From assembly GCA_016932145.1 (NCBI GenBank), contig JAFGDI010000253.1:1-9058 (forward strand): a DNA stretch of 9,058 bases, written 5' to 3'. The stretch's first letter is position 1. Every line of letters starts with the position of its first letter. A model generated the notes under the pieces. That model searched no databases, was not told the DNA's origin, and worked only from the letters and a program-made list of their open reading frames with translations. This stretch comes from Sedimentisphaerales bacterium. Its GTDB lineage: Bacteria; Planctomycetota; Phycisphaerae; Sedimentisphaerales; SM23-30. A program made the translations under genes and the position numbers. Below, one piece after another: positions 1-5,863 of this stretch.

Positions 1-1
1 G

Positions 2-280
2 GCTAAGGTAGAGGTTCCTTCTCTTTCTGGCAAGATCGATGTGGAAATACCACGAGGCACTCAGTTTGGCAAAGTTATAGAAATGAAAGCCATGGGACTG
101 CCTAATCTGCGTAGCGGCAGACGCGGTTCGCTTATGGTTCAGATACTCATAGAAATCCCTGAAAAGCTCTCTAAACAGCAGGAAAAACTACTCAGAGAGT
201 ATGCCGATACTGAGAAGAAAGATGTTATGCCTGAACGCAAGAAGTTCCTTGATAAGCTCAAGGATTATTTCGCCGAATAA
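2..280 (+). CDS. dnaJ: Chaperone protein DnaJ, C-terminal fragment (5' end outside window)
   Basis: This is the last 92 codons of a DnaJ (Hsp40) co-chaperone, which delivers unfolded clients to DnaK and stimulates its ATPase in the cytoplasm. The frame is open from base 2 and ends at TAA 278-280, so the gene begins upstream of the window. The visible part matches the end of the second C-terminal beta-barrel substrate-binding domain: a V-E-V-P-x-L-x-G-K stretch, then I-P-x-G-T-Q-x-G-K, then G-x-P-N-L-R-x-G-x-R-G-x-L. It continues into the family's usual tail with K-L-S-K-x-Q-x-x-L-L. The J domain and zinc-finger region are not visible. A GTG at 41 lies inside the domain and is not a real start. 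The gene is followed by a mobile-element-like insertion and then grpE, a functional partner. Identification is secure from the motifs. Confidence 0.93.
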   Translation, partial: AKVEVPSLSGKIDVEIPRGTQFGKVIEMKAMGLPNLRSGRRGSLMVQILIEIPEKLSKQQEKLLREYADTEKKDVMPERKKFLDKLKDYFAE

Positions 281-287
281 TGTGTTT
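280..287. repeat. Left copy of putative target-site duplication ATGTGTTT
   Basis: The octamer ATGTGTTT begins on the last base of the dnaJ stop codon and directly abuts the left GTAA tip of the MITE-like element. The same octamer abuts the right tip at 461-468. Removing the element and one copy leaves dnaJ intact with a gap of about 68 bases to grpE. Confidence 0.72.
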
Positions 288-460
288 GTAACCGTTTACG
301 GTTATTGTAAAAAGTGAAAAGTAAAAAGTTAAAGGTAAAAGGTAATGGTTTTCGCTGACGCGAAACTATTTTAAATTACGATCAGTCTCGGCCACAAGCC
401 GTATCCTTTACTTTTAACCTTTAACTTTTCACTTTTCACCGTAATCGTGTGAACGATTAC
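288..460. mobile_element. MITE-like foldback element with 8-bp flanking direct repeats
   Basis: This 173-bp non-coding element fills most of the dnaJ-grpE gap. Its ends are imperfect terminal inverted repeats. The left end reads GTAACCGTTTAC and the right end, reverse-complemented, reads GTAATCGTTCAC. The inner arms share 13 bases (310-322 with 424-436) and 11 bases (326-336 with 417-427) in inverted orientation, so the arms could pair over roughly 55 bases with a few gaps. Each tip also forms its own small hairpin (289-304 and 441-460), and the centre holds a short stem TTTCGC/GCGAAA. The octamer ATGTGTTT occurs immediately on both sides (280-287 and 461-468), as expected for a target-site duplication. 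GTAA tips with 8-bp duplications recall the IS66 family, but that assignment is inference. No transposase is encoded, so any mobility would depend on another element. Confidence 0.75.
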
Positions 461-468
461 ATGTGTTT
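461..468. repeat. Right copy of putative target-site duplication ATGTGTTT
   Basis: This is an exact copy of the octamer at 280-287, placed directly after the right GTAATCGT-type tip of the foldback element. It lies about where the -35 box of a grpE promoter would be if TATAAT at 484-489 is the -10. Confidence 0.72.
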
Positions 469-483
469 TAGTTTTAGCAGAAT

Positions 484-489
484 TATAAT
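484..489 (+). promoter_or_regulatory. Candidate -10 box for grpE
   Basis: A perfect TATAAT lies 32 bases upstream of the grpE start codon. At 16-18 bp spacing the -35 window falls on the right target-duplication copy (ATGTGT or TGTGTT), which is a poor match to TTGACA. The call therefore rests on the -10 alone. No CIRCE-type heat-shock operator was seen here. Confidence 0.35.
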
Positions 490-521
490 GACTCAATATA
501 TGGGTCTTAATAGGTAGTAAT

Positions 522-1100
522 ATGAAAAAGAAACATCATAATGATAATGTTAAGAAGGAAAATGCTGATCAGCAGATAGATGAGGTTAAGGAGCAGGAGC
601 AGGCTGAGCCGGTTAAAACAACTGAGCCATCGGCTGCTGAACTTAAGGATCAGCTCCTCAGACTTGCTGCTGAATATCAGAATTATCAGAAGCGTACCAT
701 TCGCCAGATAGAACAGGCCGGGCAATATGCTGCTGAGCATTTTGCTAAGAATCTGCTGCCTGTTCTCGATAATTTTCAGCATGCTCTGGACAAGGGTATG
801 ACCTCAAATGATGTGGCATCTGTTATGCAGGGTCTGCATATAGTATTTGACCATTTGCACAATACCCTGGAAAGTGCAGGGATGAAGAAGATAAGGGTTA
901 ATGCAGGTGAGGTCTTTGACCCGGCCAGACATGAAGCTTTATTGCATGTTGAATCTGAAGATATTGAATCGGGCCACATTGTCGCTGAATTAGCGCCGGG
1001 CTTTGAAATGAACGACCGTACTCTGCGTCCGGCTAAAGTATCTGTAGCTAAGCCCAAAGCCCAGGCTGATGATCAACTTGTATCGGAAGATAAGGAGTAA
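522..1100 (+). CDS. grpE: GrpE nucleotide exchange factor
   Basis: GrpE is the cytoplasmic co-chaperone that releases ADP from DnaK and resets the DnaK-DnaJ cycle. The 192-residue length is normal. Residues 1-40 are a charged, low-complexity tail. Residues 41-120 form the long dimerising helix and helical bundle, including E-Y-x-N-Y-x-K-R at 51-58 and L-L-P-V-L-D-N-F at 78-85. Residues 121-177 form the beta domain with the family signature: F-D-P-x-x-H-E-A at 132-139, G-F-x-x-x-D-R-x-L-R-P-A at 160-171, then V-x-V-A-K. The ATG is preceded by a modest AGGTAG-like ribosome site. The 3' end carries the ribosome site of the next gene, so translation of the two is probably linked. Order dnaJ-grpE differs from the common hrcA-grpE-dnaK-dnaJ cluster, and dnaK is not in the window. 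Confidence 0.96.
   Translation: MKKKHHNDNVKKENADQQIDEVKEQEQAEPVKTTEPSAAELKDQLLRLAAEYQNYQKRTIRQIEQAGQYAAEHFAKNLLPVLDNFQHALDKGMTSNDVASVMQGLHIVFDHLHNTLESAGMKKIRVNAGEVFDPARHEALLHVESEDIESGHIVAELAPGFEMNDRTLRPAKVSVAKPKAQADDQLVSEDKE
1091..1097 (+). promoter_or_regulatory. Ribosome binding site of the FmdB-type gene inside grpE
   Basis: TAAGGAG lies 6 bases before the ATG at 1104 and overlaps the last codons of grpE. It fixes the start of the zinc-ribbon gene and suggests translational coupling. Confidence 0.7.
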
Positions 1101-1103
1101 TCT

Positions 1104-1406
1104 ATGCCAACTTATGATTACAAATGTCAGGCTTGCGAGCATACTTTTGAACAGTTTCAGCCTATTACGGCCAAACCGGTTAAAAAGTGCCCGCAATGTG
1201 GTAAAATGTCGGTTAAGAGGCTTATTGGTGCCGGTTCTGCCGTTATATTCAAGGGCTCTGGTTTCTATCAGACAGATTATCGCAGTGAGAGCTATAAGCA
1301 AGCCGCAAAGGCAGATCAGCAGTCAGGTTCAAAAGCTGAAACTGCAAAGTCTGAGAGTAAGCCTGCCAGCGATACCACTAAATCAACAACCAGCAAAACA
1401 GCTTAA
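1104..1406 (+). CDS. FmdB-family zinc-ribbon protein
   Basis: This 100-residue protein belongs to the FmdB/CxxC zinc-ribbon family of putative regulatory proteins, whose biochemical role is not settled. Its first residues, M-P-T-Y-D-Y-K-C, are the family hallmark. Two knuckles, C8-x-x-C11 and C29-P-x-C32-G, should hold one zinc ion. The core continues to about residue 60 with V-K-R-L-I-G and the usual G-S-G-F-Y-Q-T-D segment near 51-58. Residues 62-100 are a low-complexity tail rich in Ser, Lys, Thr and Ala, probably disordered. The start follows grpE by 3 bases with a strong ribosome site, so the two are very likely co-transcribed. A direct chaperone role is not shown. Family assignment is firm, function unknown. 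Confidence 0.9.
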   Translation: MPTYDYKCQACEHTFEQFQPITAKPVKKCPQCGKMSVKRLIGAGSAVIFKGSGFYQTDYRSESYKQAAKADQQSGSKAETAKSESKPASDTTKSTTSKTA

Positions 1407-1427
1407 TCGCTGATCAGTGAGTTTCTT

Positions 1428-1625
1428 ATGCAAAAAAAAGAAAATAGCCGCTTGAAATGTCCTGTTTGCGGTGGTACTATTGCCGGTAGTGAAAAAACTT
1501 TCCCTTTTTGCAGCGAACGCTGTCAATTGGTAGATCTGGATCGCTGGTTCACTGGCAGTTATTCTATACCTGCTTGCGATGAGCCAGATGATTTTGATAT
1601 GCCCGAGATGCCTGATGAAGGATAA
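1428..1625 (+). CDS. yacG: YacG-type zinc-binding DNA gyrase inhibitor
   Basis: YacG is a small zinc protein known in E. coli to bind GyrB and block DNA binding by gyrase. This copy has 65 residues, the same size as the E. coli protein. The four zinc ligands are visible as C11-P-V-C14 and C28-S-E-R-C32, followed by the diagnostic Q-L-V-D-L-D-R-W-F at 33-41. The C-terminal third, from about residue 50, is acidic (D/E/P/M rich) and resembles the flexible tail that contacts GyrB in known members. It starts 21 bases after the FmdB-type gene with only a weak ribosome site (a GTGAG-like stretch). It ends 6 bases before the PQQ-like gene, whose ribosome site lies within its last codons. This supports one transcription unit. 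Confidence 0.9.
   Translation: MQKKENSRLKCPVCGGTIAGSEKTFPFCSERCQLVDLDRWFTGSYSIPACDEPDDFDMPEMPDEG
1618..1622 (+). promoter_or_regulatory. Ribosome binding site of the PQQ-like gene inside yacG
   Basis: AAGGA within the final yacG codons lies 9 bases before the ATG at 1632. It supports that start and coupling of the two genes. Confidence 0.6.
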
Positions 1626-1631
1626 TTAGCT

Positions 1632-3362
1632 ATGGCTGGAGCTAAAATTGACACTGTAGGCAGAAATAGCATGTTAGCAATGATTATTTCTGTCGTTTTG
1701 ATCCTGATCTCAGGGTACTTTCTGCTATTTGGCCAGGTTCTGGAAACAAAGTCTGATGTATTTGAAAACCAGAGCTTTGAACTTGCCAAGGAGCAGTTAC
1801 GCAATGATCCGGCGAATCAGCAGTTACAGTGGATGGTAAGGGAGCTGGATCGTCGTTTAAGAAATGATTATATATATGGCAGAGAACTTGTAGATACTGC
1901 CCGTTATTTGCTGGTTCTGGCTGTTTTGTCTTTTGTGATTTCTGCTCGTATTTATGTTCTGACCCGCTACAGACCGCTTGTCCCTCAGGAGCAGGGCTCT
2001 GACAGTGAGTATTATCAATCCAGGAATTTATCAGCCAAAACTATGATGGCCTTTTCGGGTTCATTGCTATTACTATACGGTGGGTATCTTATCTGGCAGG
2101 TATCAGGTGATCCTGACAGTATCGAGCAGTCATCTGCAAATGTGTCGGCAATAGAGGCAGATGATTATGCCTCCCCTGAGACACTGAGGCTCAATTGGCA
2201 CCGCTTCCGGGGTTTTGGTGGTAGCGGCAGGGTAACATTTGCTGATATTCCCTTAGAGTTTGACCTTCAGTCAGGTAAGAATATTGCCTGGTCGATAGAG
2301 ACTGAGTTGCCAGGCTTCAATTCGCCAATTATCTTTGGCGATAAGTTCTTTTATGCCGGGGCTAATGAGCTGGTTCGCAAAGTATATTGTCATGATCTGA
2401 CAAGTGGTAGTCTTGTCTGGCAGGCCCAGGTAGATGTAGCAGTCAGGGCCAGTGAAACTCCACCAGATGTGATGGAAGATACTGGCTATGCCGCTCCGAC
2501 TATGGCTACAGATGGCGTGAGAGTGTATAGTATTTTTGCTAATGGAGATGCTGCTTGTCATGATTTTGAGGGTAAGCAGTTATGGGCAGTGAATCTGGGC
2601 TTACCTGAGAGTACATATGGTTATGCCGCCTCGCTGGATACCTGGCAGGGTGGTGTAATTATCCAGTTTGATCATGGTTATGATGATGCTCAAAGTATTT
2701 CTGAGCTTATCTCGCTTGATGGTAAAACCGGCAAAGACAGATGGCGTGTAAAAAGGCCGGTAATCAACAGTTGGACCAGTCCGATATTAGAGTTTACTGC
2801 GGGTAAATGGCAATATATAACCGTTTCCAATCCCTGGGTTATTGCTTATGATCCTGCAACGGGCACAGAGTTATGGCGATTTGGCGGTATGCATGGTGAT
2901 ACAGCCCCTTCGCCGGTGGTAGCAGGTGATATGACTTTTGGTATAAGTCCTTTTGATAGTATTCAGGCTATTAATACCGGTCTTAGTGGTGATATTTCGG
3001 ACAGTGGTCTGCTCTGGAAGGGGGAAGATGGTATTCCGGATACTACATCTCCTGTTGTCAGTCAAGACAAGTTATGGCTGCTTAATATGGGTTCTCTGGT
3101 ATGTTATAATCTGGCAGATGGGACCTTAGCTTACGATTTTTCGGTTGAAGGATCGTTTTATAGCTCTCCAAGTCTGGCAGGCGAAAATAAAATGATCATA
3201 ATGAATATGGAAGGCAAATATACACTGTTATCGGTTGAAAATGACCCTGAGGTTCTTTATGAGACATCTTTGGGAGAGATGGTATGCAGCAGTCCTGCAT
3301 TTGCACCGGGTAAAATGCTGATCCGTAGCGTAAGCAAGATCGTCTGTGTATCAGCCAGATAG
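1632..3362 (+). CDS. Membrane-anchored PQQ-like beta-propeller protein
   Basis: This 576-residue protein has no assigned enzymatic role. Three hydrophobic segments are predicted at about 14-34, 92-110 and 137-156. By the positive-inside rule the N-terminus is cytoplasmic and the large C-terminal domain is outside the cytoplasmic membrane. A charged helical segment (about 40-85, with R-E-L-D-R-R-L-R near 70-77) sits between the first two. From about residue 186 the protein is a PQQ-like (quinoprotein dehydrogenase/BamB-type) propeller. It opens with N-W-H-R-F-R-G-F-G-G-S-G (188-199), followed by repeated blade motifs such as S-G-S-L-V-W (258-263), G-K-x-x-W (314-318), T-G-K-D-R-W (366-371), T-G-T-E-L-W (410-415) and A-D-G-T-L (495-499). 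Such blades often serve as scaffolds without binding PQQ. The architecture is typical of Planctomycetota. It is co-oriented with and 6 bases from yacG. A scaffold or sensory role is inference. Confidence 0.87.
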   Translation: MAGAKIDTVGRNSMLAMIISVVLILISGYFLLFGQVLETKSDVFENQSFELAKEQLRNDPANQQLQWMVRELDRRLRNDYIYGRELVDTARYLLVLAVLSFVISARIYVLTRYRPLVPQEQGSDSEYYQSRNLSAKTMMAFSGSLLLLYGGYLIWQVSGDPDSIEQSSANVSAIEADDYASPETLRLNWHRFRGFGGSGRVTFADIPLEFDLQSGKNIAWSIETELPGFNSPIIFGDKFFYAGANELVRKVYCHDLTSGSLVWQAQVDVAVRASETPPDVMEDTGYAAPTMATDGVRVYSIFANGDAACHDFEGKQLWAVNLGLPESTYGYAASLDTWQGGVIIQFDHGYDDAQSISELISLDGKTGKDRWRVKRPVINSWTSPILEFTAGKWQYITVSNPWVIAYDPATGTELWRFGGMHGDTAPSPVVAGDMTFGISPFDSIQAINTGLSGDISDSGLLWKGEDGIPDTTSPVVSQDKLWLLNMGSLVCYNLADGTLAYDFSVEGSFYSSPSLAGENKMIIMNMEGKYTLLSVENDPEVLYETSLGEMVCSSPAFAPGKMLIRSVSKIVCVSAR

Positions 3363-3586
3363 TCAGTCAGGAAAATGCGTGAATGTTGGAATAAAGGTAA
3401 AAAATTCTGCTGTGTTGCTGATTTTCTGTTTTCAGATATGGTGTGCGGTAATTGCTTTTAGCTTGTAAATTACCGGTGAATAAATTAGAATTTATCCCCG
3501 TTCAGGTATGAACAAAACAGTCAGGAAGACAGTTTTTCAGTGTTACAGTAACACTGTTTGCCCCTTAAGGATAAGGTACTATATAT
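3363..3586 (+). other. 224-base non-coding gap with three inverted repeats before murC
   Basis: No credible gene is present here. Three inverted repeats are visible. The first is CGGTAATT (3446-3453) with AATTACCG (3468-3475). The second is ATAAATT-AG-AATTTAT (3480-3495). The third is the 9-1-9 palindrome at 3538-3556, listed separately. None is followed by a convincing T run, so no clear intrinsic terminator for the upstream unit was found. The stretch probably holds the murC promoter and 5' leader, but no good -35/-10 pair was found. Confidence 0.5.
3538..3556. repeat. Perfect 9-1-9 palindrome upstream of murC
   Basis: CAGTGTTAC-A-GTAACACTG is an exact dyad centred on base 3547, ending 30 bases before the murC ATG. 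Its near-zero loop suits a DNA operator better than an RNA hairpin, although an 8-bp stem with a 3-base loop is possible. TTTG follows it, which is too short for a standard terminator. A regulator-binding role is inferred. Confidence 0.5.
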
Positions 3587-4969
3587 ATGGCAGAGGCCAT
3601 GAAATATCATTTTGTAGGTATTGGCGGCTGCGGCATGAGCGGTCTGGCAATGGTTTTTCATCAGCATGGTCATAGTGTCTCCGGCAGCGATATGCACAGT
3701 TCAGATGTTATCGACATGCTTGGTCGTCGGAATATTCAGGTGTCTATAGGGCATAGTTCCGAATCAGTTCCCCAGGATTGCGATTTTGTTATAATATCTG
3801 CGGCGATCCCGGCGGATAATCCCGAGTTGGTTCGGGCCCGTGAACTTAATATTCCCATATTAAAGTACGCTGAGGCTTTGGGGCAGTTAAGTGGTACACT
3901 CAAGACAGTAGCTATAGCCGGTACGCATGGTAAGAGTACAACAAGCGGCTGGACGGCTTATGCTTTTCGGAACGCCGGTCTTGACCCCAGTTTTGTAATA
4001 GGTGCTTCTGTTCATCAGATCGGTGGTGGTAGTGGTGCTGGTAAAGGTCCATATCTTGTAGTGGAATCATGCGAATATGACCGTTCTTTTTTGAAGTTAA
4101 AACCGCAAATGGCTGCCATTCTCAATATAGAAGCAGATCACCTTGATTATTACAAGGATATTGATGAGATAAGGTCTGCATTTAGTGATTTTGCCCGGTT
4201 GCCCGGCGAAAACGGCTATCTTATTGTCAATGCTGAAGATAGCAATGTAATGAAGATAGTTGATAACCTGAAGGCCCGCTGTGAGTTTTTCAGCGTAGGG
4301 GGGAAAGCCCATTGGCAGGCATTAAATCTGGTATTTGAAAGCGGCTATGGCGTTTTTGATCTTAGCTATAAGGGTGAATCTCTGGGGAGAGTGAAGCTGG
4401 GGTTGCCGGGTGAGTTTAATGTCGCTAACTCTTTAGCAGTAGCGGCTTTATGTTATAATTCAGGTATAGATCCCCAGTCAATTTGCCAAAGCCTGGAAAA
4501 TTATGTTGGAGTCGGGCGGAGAATGTGTTATAAAGGTAAGGCCCGAGGTATCACCGTAATGGATGATTATGCGCATCATCCTACCGAAATTCGTGTTACC
4601 CTGGATGCTATTCGTGCGGCATATAATCCAGCCAGACTGTGGTGTGTATTTCAGCCGCATCAGCATAGTAGAACCAGATTTTTGCTGGATGAGTTTGCTG
4701 TTTGTTTTGGGCGAGCAGATAAAGTGCTCTTGCCTGATATTTATTTTGTTCGTGATTCACAGCAGCTTCGTCGAGAAGTAAGTGCTGCTCAGCTTGCTGA
4801 TAAGATAAATGCAGCCGGCGGTTCAGCAGAATATTTAATAGATTTTGAAACAATAATAAACCGGCTGGATAAAGAAGCCATGCCAGGCGACCTGGTAGTA
4901 ACTATGGGCGCCGGAGATATATGGGAAGTTGCAGATGAAATTATTTGCCGATTTGGAAAAGATAATTAA
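3587..4969 (+). CDS. murC: UDP-N-acetylmuramate--L-alanine ligase MurC
   Basis: MurC adds L-alanine to UDP-MurNAc using ATP, the first amino-acid step of peptidoglycan precursor synthesis in the cytoplasm. The 460 residues are full length. The N-terminal UDP-binding fold starts K-Y-H-F-V-G-I-G-G-C-G-M-S-G (6-19). The central ATPase domain has the P-loop A-G-T-H-G-K-S-T (111-118), the Mur-ligase acidic site E-S-C-E-Y-D-x-S-F-L (160-169, with E163 at the usual catalytic position) and I-E-x-D-H-L-D-Y-Y (181-189). The C-terminal domain shows D-D-Y-A-H-H-P-T-E-I (326-335), Q-P-H-Q-H-S-R-T (356-363) and G-A-G-D-I-W (441-446). AAGG at 3573-3576 supports ATG 3587. An ATG at 3599 would also give a normal MurC N-terminus. 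The 3' end overlaps murB. All key residues appear present. Confidence 0.97.
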   Translation: MAEAMKYHFVGIGGCGMSGLAMVFHQHGHSVSGSDMHSSDVIDMLGRRNIQVSIGHSSESVPQDCDFVIISAAIPADNPELVRARELNIPILKYAEALGQLSGTLKTVAIAGTHGKSTTSGWTAYAFRNAGLDPSFVIGASVHQIGGGSGAGKGPYLVVESCEYDRSFLKLKPQMAAILNIEADHLDYYKDIDEIRSAFSDFARLPGENGYLIVNAEDSNVMKIVDNLKARCEFFSVGGKAHWQALNLVFESGYGVFDLSYKGESLGRVKLGLPGEFNVANSLAVAALCYNSGIDPQSICQSLENYVGVGRRMCYKGKARGITVMDDYAHHPTEIRVTLDAIRAAYNPARLWCVFQPHQHSRTRFLLDEFAVCFGRADKVLLPDIYFVRDSQQLRREVSAAQLADKINAAGGSAEYLIDFETIINRLDKEAMPGDLVVTMGAGDIWEVADEIICRFGKDN

Positions 4970-5816
4970 ATATGATGAGCCGATGGCATCTCATACCTGG
5001 TATAAACTTGGTGGCCCGGCCCGATATTTCATAACACCTGAAAATCATGATCAATTATTAGAAGTGACAAAGCGATGTCACGAGAATAATATTGATATTT
5101 ATGTTTTAGGTGGTGGTTCAAACATGCTTATCAGTGACAATGGTGTAGATGGAGCAGTTATCTGTTTATCTGCCGATTGTTTTAAGCAAGTTGAGATCAA
5201 AGGTGACCATGTTAAAGCTGGTGCAGGGGTATCAATGAGTTCATTGCTCCGTGAAACAGCAAGGAATGGTCTGGGCGGCATGGAGTGTATGGCAGGTATT
5301 CCCGGTACTGTCGGCGGAGCGTTGAAGATCAATGCTGGCGGCAGATTCGGTGATATTGGTGCTATGACCTGGTCTGTTGACCTTATGGATTCCAGCGGCT
5401 ATGAATTTATCTGGCAGGCCAATGAGCTTTATTTTGGCTATCGTATGAGTAATATAACCGCCCGATATATTCTTGGTGCAGAGTTTAAGCTGACCCAGGA
5501 CGATCCTGAACGGATCGGACAGATGATAAAAGAAGTGTGGATGTTGAAGAAGTCATCTCAGCCGATGGAGACGCGAAGTGCCGGTTGTGTATTTAAGAAT
5601 CCACGGGCAATGTCAGCCGGTGCTTTAATTGATAAGGCTGGCTTAAAAGGAACTCGTTGTGGCGGGGCGGTAGTCAGCGACCGTCATGCTAATTTTTTCA
5701 TTGCTGAAACCGGAGCTAAAAGTCAGGATGTTCTGAACCTGATCGACCTTGTTCGTAATAAGATCATAGAGCGATTTGGTGTAGAGTTAGAGCTTGAATT
5801 ACAGATCTGGAAGTAA
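4935..5816 (+). CDS. murB: UDP-N-acetylenolpyruvoylglucosamine reductase MurB
   Basis: MurB is the FAD enzyme that reduces UDP-GlcNAc-enolpyruvate with NADPH to UDP-MurNAc, the substrate of MurC. I chose ATG 4935 (293 residues) because GGGAAG at 4923-4928 lies 6 bases upstream. The TTG at 4929 would leave no room for that site. The FAD domain shows H-T-W-Y-K-L-G-G-P-A (20-29), V-L-G-G-G-S-N-M-L (57-65) and G-I-P-G-T-V-G-G-A (121-129). The substrate domain shows F-G-Y-R-M-S (167-172), R-S-A-G-C-V-F-K-N-P (214-223) and a tail F-G-V-E-L-E (281-286). Length and motifs fit the short type II (Bacillus-like) group. Cys218 stands where the proton-donating Ser is most often found. The 35-base overlap with murC indicates co-translation. 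Confidence 0.96.
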   Translation: MKLFADLEKIIKYDEPMASHTWYKLGGPARYFITPENHDQLLEVTKRCHENNIDIYVLGGGSNMLISDNGVDGAVICLSADCFKQVEIKGDHVKAGAGVSMSSLLRETARNGLGGMECMAGIPGTVGGALKINAGGRFGDIGAMTWSVDLMDSSGYEFIWQANELYFGYRMSNITARYILGAEFKLTQDDPERIGQMIKEVWMLKKSSQPMETRSAGCVFKNPRAMSAGALIDKAGLKGTRCGGAVVSDRHANFFIAETGAKSQDVLNLIDLVRNKIIERFGVELELELQIWK

Positions 5817-5852
5817 TAGTCTCAATCTGCCCGGGGGGGTGGATGTTAATTT

Positions 5853-5863
5853 AAGGAAAGAAG
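5853..5863 (+). promoter_or_regulatory. Purine-rich ribosome binding site of nfnA-like gene
   Basis: AAGGAAAGAAG runs directly up to the ATG at 5864 and fixes that start. The 47-base murB-nfnA gap also contains a run of seven G (5833-5839). No terminator was seen, so the pair may continue the mur transcript. Confidence 0.55.

Noticed and set aside
310..436. A/T-rich repeats of the AAAAGTGAAAAGT type as a CRISPR or tandem array
   Set aside because: The two copies are in inverted orientation within one foldback element, with no regular direct-repeat and spacer pattern.
507..782. Minus-strand frame opposite grpE with hydrophobic stretches
   Set aside because: It lies antisense to a clear grpE. 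The hydrophobic look comes from the complement of charged A-rich codons.
1069..1413. A + strand frame of 114 codons over the FmdB-type gene
   Set aside because: It is a frame-shifted shadow of the zinc-ribbon gene, which has a strong ribosome site and a clear family match.
4929..4934. TTG 4929 as the murB start
   Set aside because: The only good ribosome site ends at 4928, leaving no spacing. ATG 4935 has 6-base spacing and gives a normal MurB N-terminus.
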